Source: UBA4408 sp002389785 (GTDB lineage: Bacteria > Bacteroidota > Bacteroidia > UBA4408). Taken from it: a stretch of DNA of 64,000 nt. This document shows positions 25,889-33,331 of this stretch, one piece after another. The translations under genes and the position numbers were made by a program. The stretch is taken from contig DAORJK010000008.1 of assembly GCA_035438985.1 (NCBI GenBank), positions 1 to 64,000 on the forward strand, given 5' to 3'. Below the pieces are notes generated by a model. It was given only the letters and a program-made list of their open reading frames with translations. It did no database searches and was not told the origin of the DNA. Position 1 is the first letter of the stretch. Every line of letters begins with the position of its first letter.

Positions 25889-26322
25889 TGAATAAAATAA
25901 TTGCTTAGAACTATCAATCAAATTTTTTTACAGACAGAGAAAGCGAATTACTACTTTAATCTTCTCTATTCCCAATATAGTACTATCCTAACTTTCAAGA
26001 ACACTACCATGCAATATCCACTTTCTTAACAAGTAAGAGAGTGACAACTAGAAAACTTTTCTTCTTGAAAAATTTGGAAATATGCAATTGTTTAATACCG
26101 AAAAATCTAGCTAAAAATTGTAAATAAAAGCAGAGAAATTAAGTTTGAAGATTTATGAAATTAACTTCAATATCGCAATATGTACACTTGTATTTAAATT
26201 GAATTAACTACCTTATATAAGATTTATAAAAGTAAACAAGTTAGAGTAAATACTTATTATTTTTCTTTTTTGAGATAATAGAAATTGGTACCCAGTTGGC
26301 TTCAATTAAAACGAAACAATCG
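25889..26322. other. AT-rich intergenic stretch
   Basis: No open frame of convincing length, no strong hairpin and no repeat shared with the rest of the window was seen in these 434 bp. The region lies between the ends of the forward Doc gene and a reverse membrane-protein operon, so it should contain terminators, but none is clear. Confidence 0.5.
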
Positions 26323-26652
26323 CTAATCTTTTGATAAAAATTTGTCCAGATATTTTAAAGCGGCAGTTAAAACAGTAGTTTTTGCAAAGGATAAAATATC
26401 CTTGTTTGCATCCCCTTCGGCAGCATCGCTTTTTAGAAAGGAAAGGAAAAAGGAAATGATTTTATTTTCACGAATTTCTCTGGGAATTATTTCCAATATT
26501 GCTTCTCGCATTAAACTGCTTGGGTTAAGCGTTTTTTTAAATTGGCCAAAATTAGCAGCCATTTCTTTTTCTTGCGAGGCGCACAGTAAGCTTAAACGCT
26601 GCTTTTCGAGCAACAAAGTTTGGTAATTAACGATCTTAGTTTTCGTGCTCAT
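26323..26652 (-). CDS. Small conserved protein of the YtxH/holin-like operon, unknown function
   Basis: The 109-aa product has no signal peptide. A charged N-terminal helix (MSTKTKIVNYQTLLLEKQRL) precedes a mixed region and a hydrophobic helix (ENKIISFFLSFLK; DILSFAKTTVLTAALKYL), and it ends in KFLSKD. Its start overlaps the 3' end of the upstream holin-like gene by 17 nt, so the two are coupled. Similar small proteins often follow phage-holin-family (DUF1469-like) proteins in Bacteroidota, where they may act in membrane stress. I do not recognise a named domain. Confidence 0.6.
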   Translation of the reverse strand: MSTKTKIVNYQTLLLEKQRLSLLCASQEKEMAANFGQFKKTLNPSSLMREAILEIIPREIRENKIISFFLSFLKSDAAEGDANKDILSFAKTTVLTAALKYLDKFLSKD

Positions 26653-27007
26653 CTTCCAATATTTTTTTAATTGTTTGATTTATGATGGGCTTTTCAATCA
26701 TACTTTTACGGAACACTAAAATGACGAGGAACAGCAAAAGATAAAATCCGGCAATGAGTATAAATCCAAGGTAATACGCTCCTAATACATGGCCGATGTA
26801 CAAGGCAAGACCCAAACTGATGAAGACGAAAAAAGCGAAGAAACTTAAAAATAACAGCAAGTTGGCAGTAGCTGCTGCAGTCATTTTCGCAATTGCTTCA
26901 ACCAGGGTTAATTTTAAAAGTTCTATTCGGTTGTTTGAATACTCCTTTAATCGCGGAAGCCATTCCTCCCACAATTTTTCATACTCATTTTTATATTCTT
27001 CCGACAT
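26636..27007 (-). CDS. Phage-holin-family / DUF1469-like membrane protein
   Basis: The 123-aa protein has a charged amphipathic N-terminus (residues 1-45), two adjacent transmembrane helices (about 48-70 and 76-100; LLLFLSFFAFFVFISLGLAL and GFILIAGFYLLLFLVILVF), and a basic tail with KPIINQTIKKILEDE. This is the pattern of the Actinobacterial Holin-X / DUF1469 family of inner-membrane proteins. A real holin role is not implied, since no lysin or phage gene is nearby. It follows the YtxH gene by 2 nt. Confidence 0.75.
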   Translation of the reverse strand: MSEEYKNEYEKLWEEWLPRLKEYSNNRIELLKLTLVEAIAKMTAAATANLLLFLSFFAFFVFISLGLALYIGHVLGAYYLGFILIAGFYLLLFLVILVFRKSMIEKPIINQTIKKILEDEHEN

Positions 27008-27009
27008 GG

Positions 27010-27207
27010 TTAACTTGATTTTTCTGAAGTGTCTTTTGTTGATGTATCAGCTAACTCGGAAGCAATTTTATCTCTGAACTTACCGGCTTTATCTTTTAAT
27101 TTAGCTGCAATTTTATCTCTATCTTCCTTCGATAATAAAGTCGCAGCAAGTATCCCTGCTGCAGCACCGGCTATAAAGCCAAAAAGTAATTTGTTGTTTG
27201 AACTCAT
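27010..27207 (-). CDS. YtxH-domain small membrane protein
   Basis: The 65-aa protein begins with a short polar stretch and one glycine/alanine-rich transmembrane helix (LFGFIAGAAAGILAATLLSK). A lysine-rich amphipathic helix follows (KLKDKAGKFRDKIASELA), with a Thr/Ser-rich tail. This is the usual form of YtxH proteins, which in Bacillus are general-stress proteins. It is the first gene of a three-gene operon with the holin-like and unknown proteins. A cell-envelope stress role is likely from family knowledge only. Confidence 0.8.
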   Translation of the reverse strand: MSSNNKLLFGFIAGAAAGILAATLLSKEDRDKIAAKLKDKAGKFRDKIASELADTSTKDTSEKSS

Positions 27208-27275
27208 GGAATAAATCTTTCAGTCAAATTTAAGCAAATTAGTTTTCTTTCTTGCACATTCTTCACTGAACTTTA

Positions 27276-28787
27276 TCAGGTAGAAAGCTTCTCACTTAAA
27301 TAATTTTCTATTAATTTATTCTTGTCAATTTTATGACTTAAACTGTAAGGAAATTCCTTTACAAAACTCAGGTCTCCCGGAATCATGTAATAAGGTAAAG
27401 CAAGCGGTAAATTTTGCTTGAGTTCAGCTACAACAGTCAATTCATCAACATCGGGCTTAGCTATAATAAAGCTGATTATTTTTTTTACTTCCTTGTTTCG
27501 TTTGAGCGCAACAGTTACCGCGTCTTTTACAGCTTGGTGTTTGCAAATTAGCGCAGTAATTTCAGTTAGTTCAATCCTAAATCCGTTGAATTTTATCTGA
27601 TCGTCGTTGCGTTCTAAAAAGAAGTACATTCCCGCTTCAAAATACGCTAGATCGCCGGTTTTAAAAGCACGCTTACCGTTATGTACATAAAATTTATCCT
27701 TGTTCAAATCTGCTCGCTTAAAATAACCGGTAGAAACATGATCGCCGACAATTATTAATTCGCCTTCCTTTGCATCCGGTTCAATTTTTTGAATCAACAA
27801 TTCGCTCCCCGGCATTGCAAATCCTATGGGAAGTGATGCATATTTTTCGATTATATCCTCCGTTATATCAATAAAGGTAGTTATAATGGTTGCTTCGGTT
27901 GGACCATAAGCATTTACCACTCGAGCTCCGCTAAATTGTTTTTTTAAACTTGCTGCCGTTCTGTTGGGAAGCTCTTCTCCAATAAATAAAAATGTATGCA
28001 AGCCAGGTAATTCATTCGAGTTAAACAACTGGTTGCGTAAAAATAAATAGGCAAATGAAGGAGTGGAAGTCCAAACTGTGCATGCATATTTTTTAAGTCT
28101 TTCGAGAAAAAGGACTTGGTTTGAAATGAGTTCAGTTGAACAAAGTACCAAGCTACCGCCTAAAGCAAAACTCAGCAATACATCCGAAAGTGAAACATCA
28201 AAAGTAAAGGGAGCCTGATTTAAAAAAACATCCTTTTCACTAAATCCAAAATCTCGCGTCGACCAGTTAATGTATGCAAGCACAGCATTTCGTGTTATTT
28301 GCACACCCTTGGGCTCGCCGGTTGATCCCGAGGTAAACATAATGTAACTTAAGGGATCATTCCTATCGCCGTAAATTGCCTCGATAAAATTGGGGATGAA
28401 ATTTTGTGTACAAGTCCCGTCTGATTGAATGGTATAGGCCAAATCCAATTCAAGTTTGGTAGTGGTGCAGTTTATTAAAACTTGTGAACGAGTACTCTCA
28501 GCAATTTTTTTAATTCGCTCAAGCGGATAAATTTTATCCATTGGGATGTATGGAATTTTAGCATGCATACATGCCAGCATGGCAAGTGGAAAATAGGCTT
28601 CTTTATGTCCGAATATCAATACAGGATGGCCTTGTGGAATATCCAGTTTTTTAAGCATATCCACCAATTGCAAACAACGCAATTGTAATTGCTCCCAGCT
28701 TATGTCAGTATCGCTTCCTGCAACCGCAATTTTAGTGCGATTTACTGTTGAGTCGGCAAATATATTTTGAGTAAAATCGTAATACAT
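27276..28787 (-). CDS. dltA: DltA-like amino acid:carrier protein ligase (adenylation enzyme)
   Basis: At 503 aa this matches DltA in length and plan. It has the A3 loop FTSGSTGEPKG (151-161), NAYGPTEAT (A5, 292-300), KTGDLA (A7) and the A10 Lys in HKIDKNKL (Lys486). DltA charges an amino acid on ATP and loads it onto the carrier DltC. The substrate pocket differs from Firmicutes DltA: the position of the Cys in the FLFCGE segment is Ile269 here (FLFIGE), and from memory that Cys was reported to help select D-alanine. D-Ala may thus not be the substrate. It is the last gene of the dlt operon, 78 nt behind dltB. Confidence 0.88.
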   Translation of the reverse strand: MYYDFTQNIFADSTVNRTKIAVAGSDTDISWEQLQLRCLQLVDMLKKLDIPQGHPVLIFGHKEAYFPLAMLACMHAKIPYIPMDKIYPLERIKKIAESTRSQVLINCTTTKLELDLAYTIQSDGTCTQNFIPNFIEAIYGDRNDPLSYIMFTSGSTGEPKGVQITRNAVLAYINWSTRDFGFSEKDVFLNQAPFTFDVSLSDVLLSFALGGSLVLCSTELISNQVLFLERLKKYACTVWTSTPSFAYLFLRNQLFNSNELPGLHTFLFIGEELPNRTAASLKKQFSGARVVNAYGPTEATIITTFIDITEDIIEKYASLPIGFAMPGSELLIQKIEPDAKEGELIIVGDHVSTGYFKRADLNKDKFYVHNGKRAFKTGDLAYFEAGMYFFLERNDDQIKFNGFRIELTEITALICKHQAVKDAVTVALKRNKEVKKIISFIIAKPDVDELTVVAELKQNLPLALPYYMIPGDLSFVKEFPYSLSHKIDKNKLIENYLSEKLST

Positions 28788-28865
28788 GTTGGTTAAGCTG
28801 ATTTATAAACTCTTCAATTTTTAGTTTTTACCACTGCAAACATGAATCTATCAAAATTTCCATCC

Positions 28866-30029
28866 TTAAATGAATGGACAATATCCACTAAATATATACA
28901 GTGCAAAAGCAACCAGGTTAAAGGTAATAACAATACTTATAATGCGCACCGCAGTTGAATTTAAGTTTCCGAAAACAACGTCTTTGCCCTTCTTTTTGCA
29001 TTGTACAACATAAGTATTGTGTACGGCTGAAAATAGTCCAAACAATAGTCCGCTTAAAATGAAGTTGAGTTTAAAACCATTCCAGCAGCCCATTAATAAA
29101 AAAGTTAACACCAAGGATATGTTTTGTCTGAAGAGTGGATATTTTTTTAAGCCCTTTTTTCGTGTAAAGTACATGTACAAGGGAGTAAAAAAATAGGTTC
29201 TTAACCAATCGCCCAAACTGATGTGAAACCTGCGCCAAAAGTCTTGCGGATTAATGGCAACAAAAGGATTGGTGAAATTTACAGGTACTTCCATGCCCAT
29301 CATTTTTCCTATTCCAAGTGCTAATAAAGAGTAACCGGCAAAATCAAAAAATAAATATACATAGTAGCCATACATGGTTATTAACATGGGCACCAATTCG
29401 CTCGATTCTTTGTCTACCACCGATAAACAGTAGCGTTGTACGAGTTCGGCAAAAATGTATTTGAATGCAATTCCCTTCATCAAAGCATCCCATCCTGCGA
29501 TGAAATTGGTAGAGTTAATACTTGAAAACCCTTGCTCTAGCGAGTTTTTGAATCGAGAGAATTTTTCAATGGGACCAATTAATAGAGTAGGAGAGAAGGA
29601 TAAAAAATTGAAATAAGTGAGGGCATCGCTCATTTTTTCATCGGGTGCTTTGTCCATGTAATAGCCCATAATTCTAAAGCTGGCATACGATAATCCGGCA
29701 AACGAAAGCAAGTTGTTTAATTCAAAAGGATAAGTTGCGATTCGTATGTCGAACTTAACAAACAACATGGGAAGTAGCAAGAAGACTATGCCAATTAGCT
29801 TGTTTGTTGCTTTCATCACATCGCTTACTAAGTATGTAATCAGGTAAGAATATAGAATTAGTAGTACAAAATGGAGTGGCTCAGGATAAACGAATAGGAG
29901 GTAACCTAAATTAAGAACAGCCAGCACAAGCGAATAATAACGCGCAACAACAACTTGTTTACAAAGAGCTAAAATGCCAATGTAGAACGCCATCAAAATA
30001 AAAAATTCGTAAGAGCTAAATGGTAGCAT
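28866..30029 (-). CDS. dltB: DltB-like MBOAT acyltransferase
   Basis: The 387-aa polytopic protein belongs to the membrane-bound O-acyltransferase family. Helices fill nearly the whole length. The conserved block DFWRRFHISLGDWLRTYFF carries the first His, and the presumed catalytic His337 is in LFSAVHNTY, 50 residues from the end, close to the position in Streptococcus DltB. Known DltB receives the acyl group from DltC on the cytoplasmic side and passes it across the membrane. It is 1 nt behind dltX. The protein is slightly shorter than Firmicutes homologues. Alginate-type AlgI is an alternative assignment, but the dltA/C/D/X neighbours argue for DltB. Confidence 0.88.
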   Translation of the reverse strand: MLPFSSYEFFILMAFYIGILALCKQVVVARYYSLVLAVLNLGYLLFVYPEPLHFVLLILYSYLITYLVSDVMKATNKLIGIVFLLLPMLFVKFDIRIATYPFELNNLLSFAGLSYASFRIMGYYMDKAPDEKMSDALTYFNFLSFSPTLLIGPIEKFSRFKNSLEQGFSSINSTNFIAGWDALMKGIAFKYIFAELVQRYCLSVVDKESSELVPMLITMYGYYVYLFFDFAGYSLLALGIGKMMGMEVPVNFTNPFVAINPQDFWRRFHISLGDWLRTYFFTPLYMYFTRKKGLKKYPLFRQNISLVLTFLLMGCWNGFKLNFILSGLLFGLFSAVHNTYVVQCKKKGKDVVFGNLNSTAVRIISIVITFNLVAFALYIFSGYCPFI

Positions 30030-30030
30030 G

Positions 30031-30174
30031 TTAAAATTGTTGATATACGAATTGAATGGCTGAGATGGTCTTATTTTCAGGATGTTTATTCATGGGCGAA
30101 TACAAGTAAAACAAAGCTAGGCTCATGCTAACATAGAGCAATGTTCGTAAAATAAAATGCAGTCCGATTTTCAT
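30031..30174 (-). CDS. dltX: DltX-like microprotein
   Basis: This 47-codon gene fills the gap between dltD and dltB exactly, with one base free on each side. The product has a short basic N-terminus, one transmembrane helix (about residues 8-27, starting FILRTLLYV) and a periplasmic tail that ends at QFVYQQF. Firmicutes DltX has the same plan and ends in an F-Y-F motif (FIYNEF-like). Work on Gram-positive DltX indicates that the motif's Tyr carries the acyl group as an intermediate; the equivalent here is Tyr44. The match in size, topology, C-terminal motif and operon place makes this a strong call despite its length. Confidence 0.85.
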   Translation of the reverse strand: MKIGLHFILRTLLYVSMSLALFYLYSPMNKHPENKTISAIQFVYQQF

Positions 30175-30175
30175 G

Positions 30176-31363
30176 TTACTTTGTTATTGAATAAGTCTCA
30201 AGTATAAATTTATCAACCTTATACCAGCCGTAATCTGATAAATGCATTACATCGTGCAATAGCGCTTTGTCGTACTTTTTGGCATCCCCTTCAAATAAAT
30301 TTAAATAAGGAAAATTCGCAGCAGTTAGCTCATTTTCAAGATCCGAAACAACCGGTGAAAGTGAGTTACAGTTTTTATAGTACAAAGCATTTAAAGGAGA
30401 AATTATAAAGGATGCATGCGCATGCTTTGATTTTAGGAGTTTTATCAGCATTTTACAATCTTGTAATTCTTGATTATGGCTTGTTTCAACCGCTTGAATT
30501 TTACCAGTTTTTCCATGTATATATTCACTGTAGTAATCATCTGCAATTCCTAGTTCATTGTTTGTAACAGCTTTTTCTACTTCTTGTTTACTTGTCTGCA
30601 ATAAACTATCCCAAGCAATGGCATGGGGTGGCATAGCTTCTTTCTCACTAATTTTAGTGGCTGTACCTGAAGGGTTAATTTTTTTTAGTTTGATGAATTG
30701 ATTCGTGATAAAGAGCAATGGCTTAAAGAATAGTGCATGCAGTAAACTTTTTGAACATTGATGTTCGAAATACATTCTCTTCAATTGAAGATGGGGAGAG
30801 CTAAACTCCGGATACATCGAAGCAATCCGCGCATTGAAATAGGATTTAAATTCATCCTCCACCTGGGCTGTTTTAGTTTTTTGTAAAAAATTTTCTGAGT
30901 TAAATTCCAAAAACAAAGCAGAGCTTGTACCTTTTGCTGCTTTCGATTCAAACCAACCGGGTGACAGGATAATGACTATAGGTGTATTTTGAAGTCGATC
31001 GCTATTTGCCAGCAATTGGGTGTAAATTGATAAACACTGATTTCCCGCATGACCAATGGCAGTAACCTGAGTGTTAAAATTGGATGGAATAAAATTATAG
31101 GGAATAGCTTCAGTATTAGTAGCTAATTCAGAAGAACCCAATAAATAAATACTTGCTTCTCCATTTTCATTCGTTAAAAATGTAGCCTCACGCTCGGGAT
31201 GAGTAGAAAAATTTTCAATGTATCGAAGCTTCGCTTCCGTTAATGCAGTATTTGTAGCATTCGAAAAAAATAAATTGGAGAGGCTAGGATTGACAGTAAG
31301 TTGAAAAGTGAATAATAAAGCAATTGCAAAAGGGATTATACAAAAGAGCAATAGCTTTTTCAT
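30176..31363 (-). CDS. dltD: DltD-like SGNH-fold acyl-transfer protein
   Basis: The 395-aa protein has a single N-terminal membrane anchor (LLLFCIIPFAIALLFTFQL) and a large outer-face domain. LLGSSEL at residues 74-80 is the DltD nucleophile motif. The paired acid and base come from HDVMHLSDYGW near the end (Asp371, His374), followed by KVDKFI. In Gram-positive bacteria DltD accepts the acyl group from the DltB/DltX step and transfers it to the teichoic acid backbone. The target here is unknown. It lies 6 nt after dltC and 1 nt before dltX, so it is clearly part of one operon. Confidence 0.88.
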   Translation of the reverse strand: MKKLLLFCIIPFAIALLFTFQLTVNPSLSNLFFSNATNTALTEAKLRYIENFSTHPEREATFLTNENGEASIYLLGSSELATNTEAIPYNFIPSNFNTQVTAIGHAGNQCLSIYTQLLANSDRLQNTPIVIILSPGWFESKAAKGTSSALFLEFNSENFLQKTKTAQVEDEFKSYFNARIASMYPEFSSPHLQLKRMYFEHQCSKSLLHALFFKPLLFITNQFIKLKKINPSGTATKISEKEAMPPHAIAWDSLLQTSKQEVEKAVTNNELGIADDYYSEYIHGKTGKIQAVETSHNQELQDCKMLIKLLKSKHAHASFIISPLNALYYKNCNSLSPVVSDLENELTAANFPYLNLFEGDAKKYDKALLHDVMHLSDYGWYKVDKFILETYSITK

Positions 31364-31369
31364 AGTTCT

Positions 31370-31597
31370 TTATCTACTTCCAACAATGCTAATCATTTTA
31401 TCGATGCTGTCGAAATTGTCTTCAGTGATTAAATGTTGTGGAATTTTTTTTCCTGTTTTTTCCTCAATACTTACTAATAAATCGACAATGGCTATTGAAT
31501 CAAGTAATTTTGACTTAAGTAAAGATTCGGAAGGAGAAACTTTTATAAATGCAATGGCCGCAATTTCAGCCTGAATAAAAGATACTAATTCATCCAT
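31370..31597 (-). CDS. dltC: DltC-like acyl carrier protein
   Basis: The 75-aa protein is a small acidic carrier with the phosphopantetheine attachment site LLDSIAIVDLL, in which Ser34 carries the prosthetic group. The next helix (VSIEEKTGKKIPQHLITEDN) and the last (FDSIDKMISIVG) fit the four-helix carrier fold. DltC is usually 76-79 aa, so length agrees. It is the first gene of the operon, whereas in Firmicutes it follows dltB. A good promoter sits about 110 nt upstream. A 4'-phosphopantetheinyl transferase from elsewhere must activate it. Confidence 0.88.
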   Translation of the reverse strand: MDELVSFIQAEIAAIAFIKVSPSESLLKSKLLDSIAIVDLLVSIEEKTGKKIPQHLITEDNFDSIDKMISIVGSR

Positions 31598-31706
31598 TAG
31601 TTAATTGTAAAACGCTTTAAGCTTTTTCTTTAAAATTATAGTGCCGTGATAATTCTAAAGACGCTTTAGGATTTATCGAGAGGCAGGGTAAAGTTAGTAA
31701 AAAACT

Positions 31707-31739
31707 CAAAGTTAAATTTACTTGAGTAGCACTTTACAA
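31707..31739 (-). promoter_or_regulatory. Promoter for the dlt operon with a long leader
   Basis: On the reverse strand TTG (31737-31739) is followed 22 nt later by TAACTTTG (31707-31714), an exact -7 match. The start codon of dltC lies about 110 nt further on, leaving room for a regulated leader. I see no riboswitch I can name in it. Confidence 0.5.
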
Positions 31740-31809
31740 GTAAATGATAGCATAATAAGTATCTAACTACGAATCGGTCAACAGAATCAATAATTAGGTA
31801 TCATTTTAT

Positions 31810-33162
31810 TTATTTTTCCAAATCGCCAATCAGCTTTTTTAATTGCTCATTGTTGGGCTGCAATTTTAATTCCTCCTTGTAAAAGTTTAAAGCAGATTTT
31901 TTATCACCTGATAGCATATAGGCTTCTGCTAAACTATCGTAGGTATTGGGTATGGTAGGAAATAGTTCAACGTTTATTTTAAACAACTGTATCGCATATT
32001 CAATTTTTTTGGCTTCAATCAATTGGTAACCGAAGTAATTAAAAAATCGTTCATCAAATGGCAAACCGGCTTGCTCGGCTAGTTTAGTCGCGTTTAACTT
32101 TACATGCTCACTCCCTTCACTTCTCAGTAAATTATACAACACATTTTTAATAGGATAATTTAATGGAGGAAAGGGCTTATTTTTCAGTATAGCATTAATT
32201 CGGAATGATAATTCATCTGCAATAGAACCTGTATTCGCCATAACAACAAAAGAGTAACCGCTTTCAACATCAAAGTTAATGGTGCTATTCCAAAGCGGTG
32301 TTCCACCTGCTATGCTGCCACTTTTGTAAATTTTTGCAGAAGGTAATATAGCCTTTCGTTTAGCTTCAACAAATTGAAATAAATTAGCTAGCGTTGTATA
32401 TATGCCACCTGCAGGAGTGCTGTTAGAAATATCATCCATACTAAGTTTAGTTCCATCAAAGTCTATTTCTGTTCCAAATGCTCGATTCAGTTCTTTTGAC
32501 TTTTCAGATTTTGAATAAGCTAATTTTTTTAATCCTAAAGGTTTTACTATTCGCTCTTCCATATTTTTCTCAAAACTTAATTGAGTTACTTTTTCAATAA
32601 CAGCGCCTAATACAGCATATCCTGAATTGGAATATTCACGTTGAGTACCCGGTTCAAACAGCAAGGGCTCTGTTATAATTAAATCAATTAGTTCGGTTAA
32701 ACTGAATTCTTTTTTTTGTAATTCAGCAAATTGTGGATGCCGCAAATAATCACCTAAACCTGATTTCATATCAAGAAGCTGTTGGATGGTTATTTGATTC
32801 CCAATTTTATCCGGAAAAAATTTGCAATGTTTGCTAAGCGGATCTGAATACTCCAATTTTTTTTCATTCACCAATTGATGTATGATTTCTTCAGTAAACT
32901 GTTTGTTTAAGGAACCGATGTTGAACAAAGTATTCTCATCCATTTTTCGTTTTGTATTCCAATCTGCATATCCCTCTTGCCGGTAATAAAATTTTTCACC
33001 ATTGTGGGACATAAGTACATGCCCTGAAAACAATCCCATTTTAGTAGCTTCTGCTAAAAGTGAATCAACTTTTTGTGTAATTTCCTTTCGGGTAACTTGA
33101 GAAAATAGGTGAGTTGAAAAAAGTAATGTGCCCCATACAAGAAAAAGAAATTTAATTTTCAT
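31810..33162 (-). CDS. SxxK serine hydrolase (beta-lactamase family) with TPR tail
   Basis: The 450-aa exported protein has a signal peptide (MKIKFLFLVWGTLLFSTHLFSQ). The hydrolase domain belongs to the beta-lactamase/class C esterase type (PF00144-like): the nucleophile motif SLNK is in NIGSLNKQFT, and the Tyr motif is YSN in EYSNSGYAVLGAV. A C-terminal TPR-like region follows (AEAYMLSGDKKSALNFYKEE). Family members are penicillin-binding-protein-like peptidases or esterases. In Staphylococcus a relative, FmtA, cleaves D-alanine from teichoic acids. This gene sits 212 nt upstream of dltC on the same strand with its own start. A link to the dlt operon is only a hypothesis. Confidence 0.82.
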   Translation of the reverse strand: MKIKFLFLVWGTLLFSTHLFSQVTRKEITQKVDSLLAEATKMGLFSGHVLMSHNGEKFYYRQEGYADWNTKRKMDENTLFNIGSLNKQFTEEIIHQLVNEKKLEYSDPLSKHCKFFPDKIGNQITIQQLLDMKSGLGDYLRHPQFAELQKKEFSLTELIDLIITEPLLFEPGTQREYSNSGYAVLGAVIEKVTQLSFEKNMEERIVKPLGLKKLAYSKSEKSKELNRAFGTEIDFDGTKLSMDDISNSTPAGGIYTTLANLFQFVEAKRKAILPSAKIYKSGSIAGGTPLWNSTINFDVESGYSFVVMANTGSIADELSFRINAILKNKPFPPLNYPIKNVLYNLLRSEGSEHVKLNATKLAEQAGLPFDERFFNYFGYQLIEAKKIEYAIQLFKINVELFPTIPNTYDSLAEAYMLSGDKKSALNFYKEELKLQPNNEQLKKLIGDLEK

Positions 33163-33267
33163 CGTGTTTATAAATTGAATTAGTTGTTGCTCAAAATACT
33201 TGAGAATCTGGGTAGTAAATATTCAATTCTTTACCTAAGTCAAAAAAATATTCTTGTTAAAAAAATA

Positions 33268-33310
33268 AAACTGATGCACTTCGTTAAAAAATAACGAAGC
33301 ACATCAGTTT
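33268..33310 (-). terminator. Hairpin terminator behind katG
   Basis: Left arm 33268-33286 pairs with right arm 33292-33310 (19 bp with two adjacent mismatches) around a loop of five A. In the katG direction the hairpin begins 22 nt after the stop and is followed by a long T-rich tract (reverse complement of 33240-33267), as in intrinsic terminators. Confidence 0.7.
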
Positions 33311-33331
33311 ACTACTTTAAAATTCTGTTCT

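Noticed and set aside
26636..27207. The holin-like and YtxH genes as part of a prophage
   Set aside because: No lysin, portal, terminase or integrase is nearby, and DUF1469/YtxH pairs are ordinary chromosomal stress-type genes.
28866..30029. The MBOAT gene as an alginate acetylase (AlgI)
   Set aside because: It sits in a dlt-type operon with carrier, ligase, DltD and DltX neighbours, and no alginate genes are in the window.
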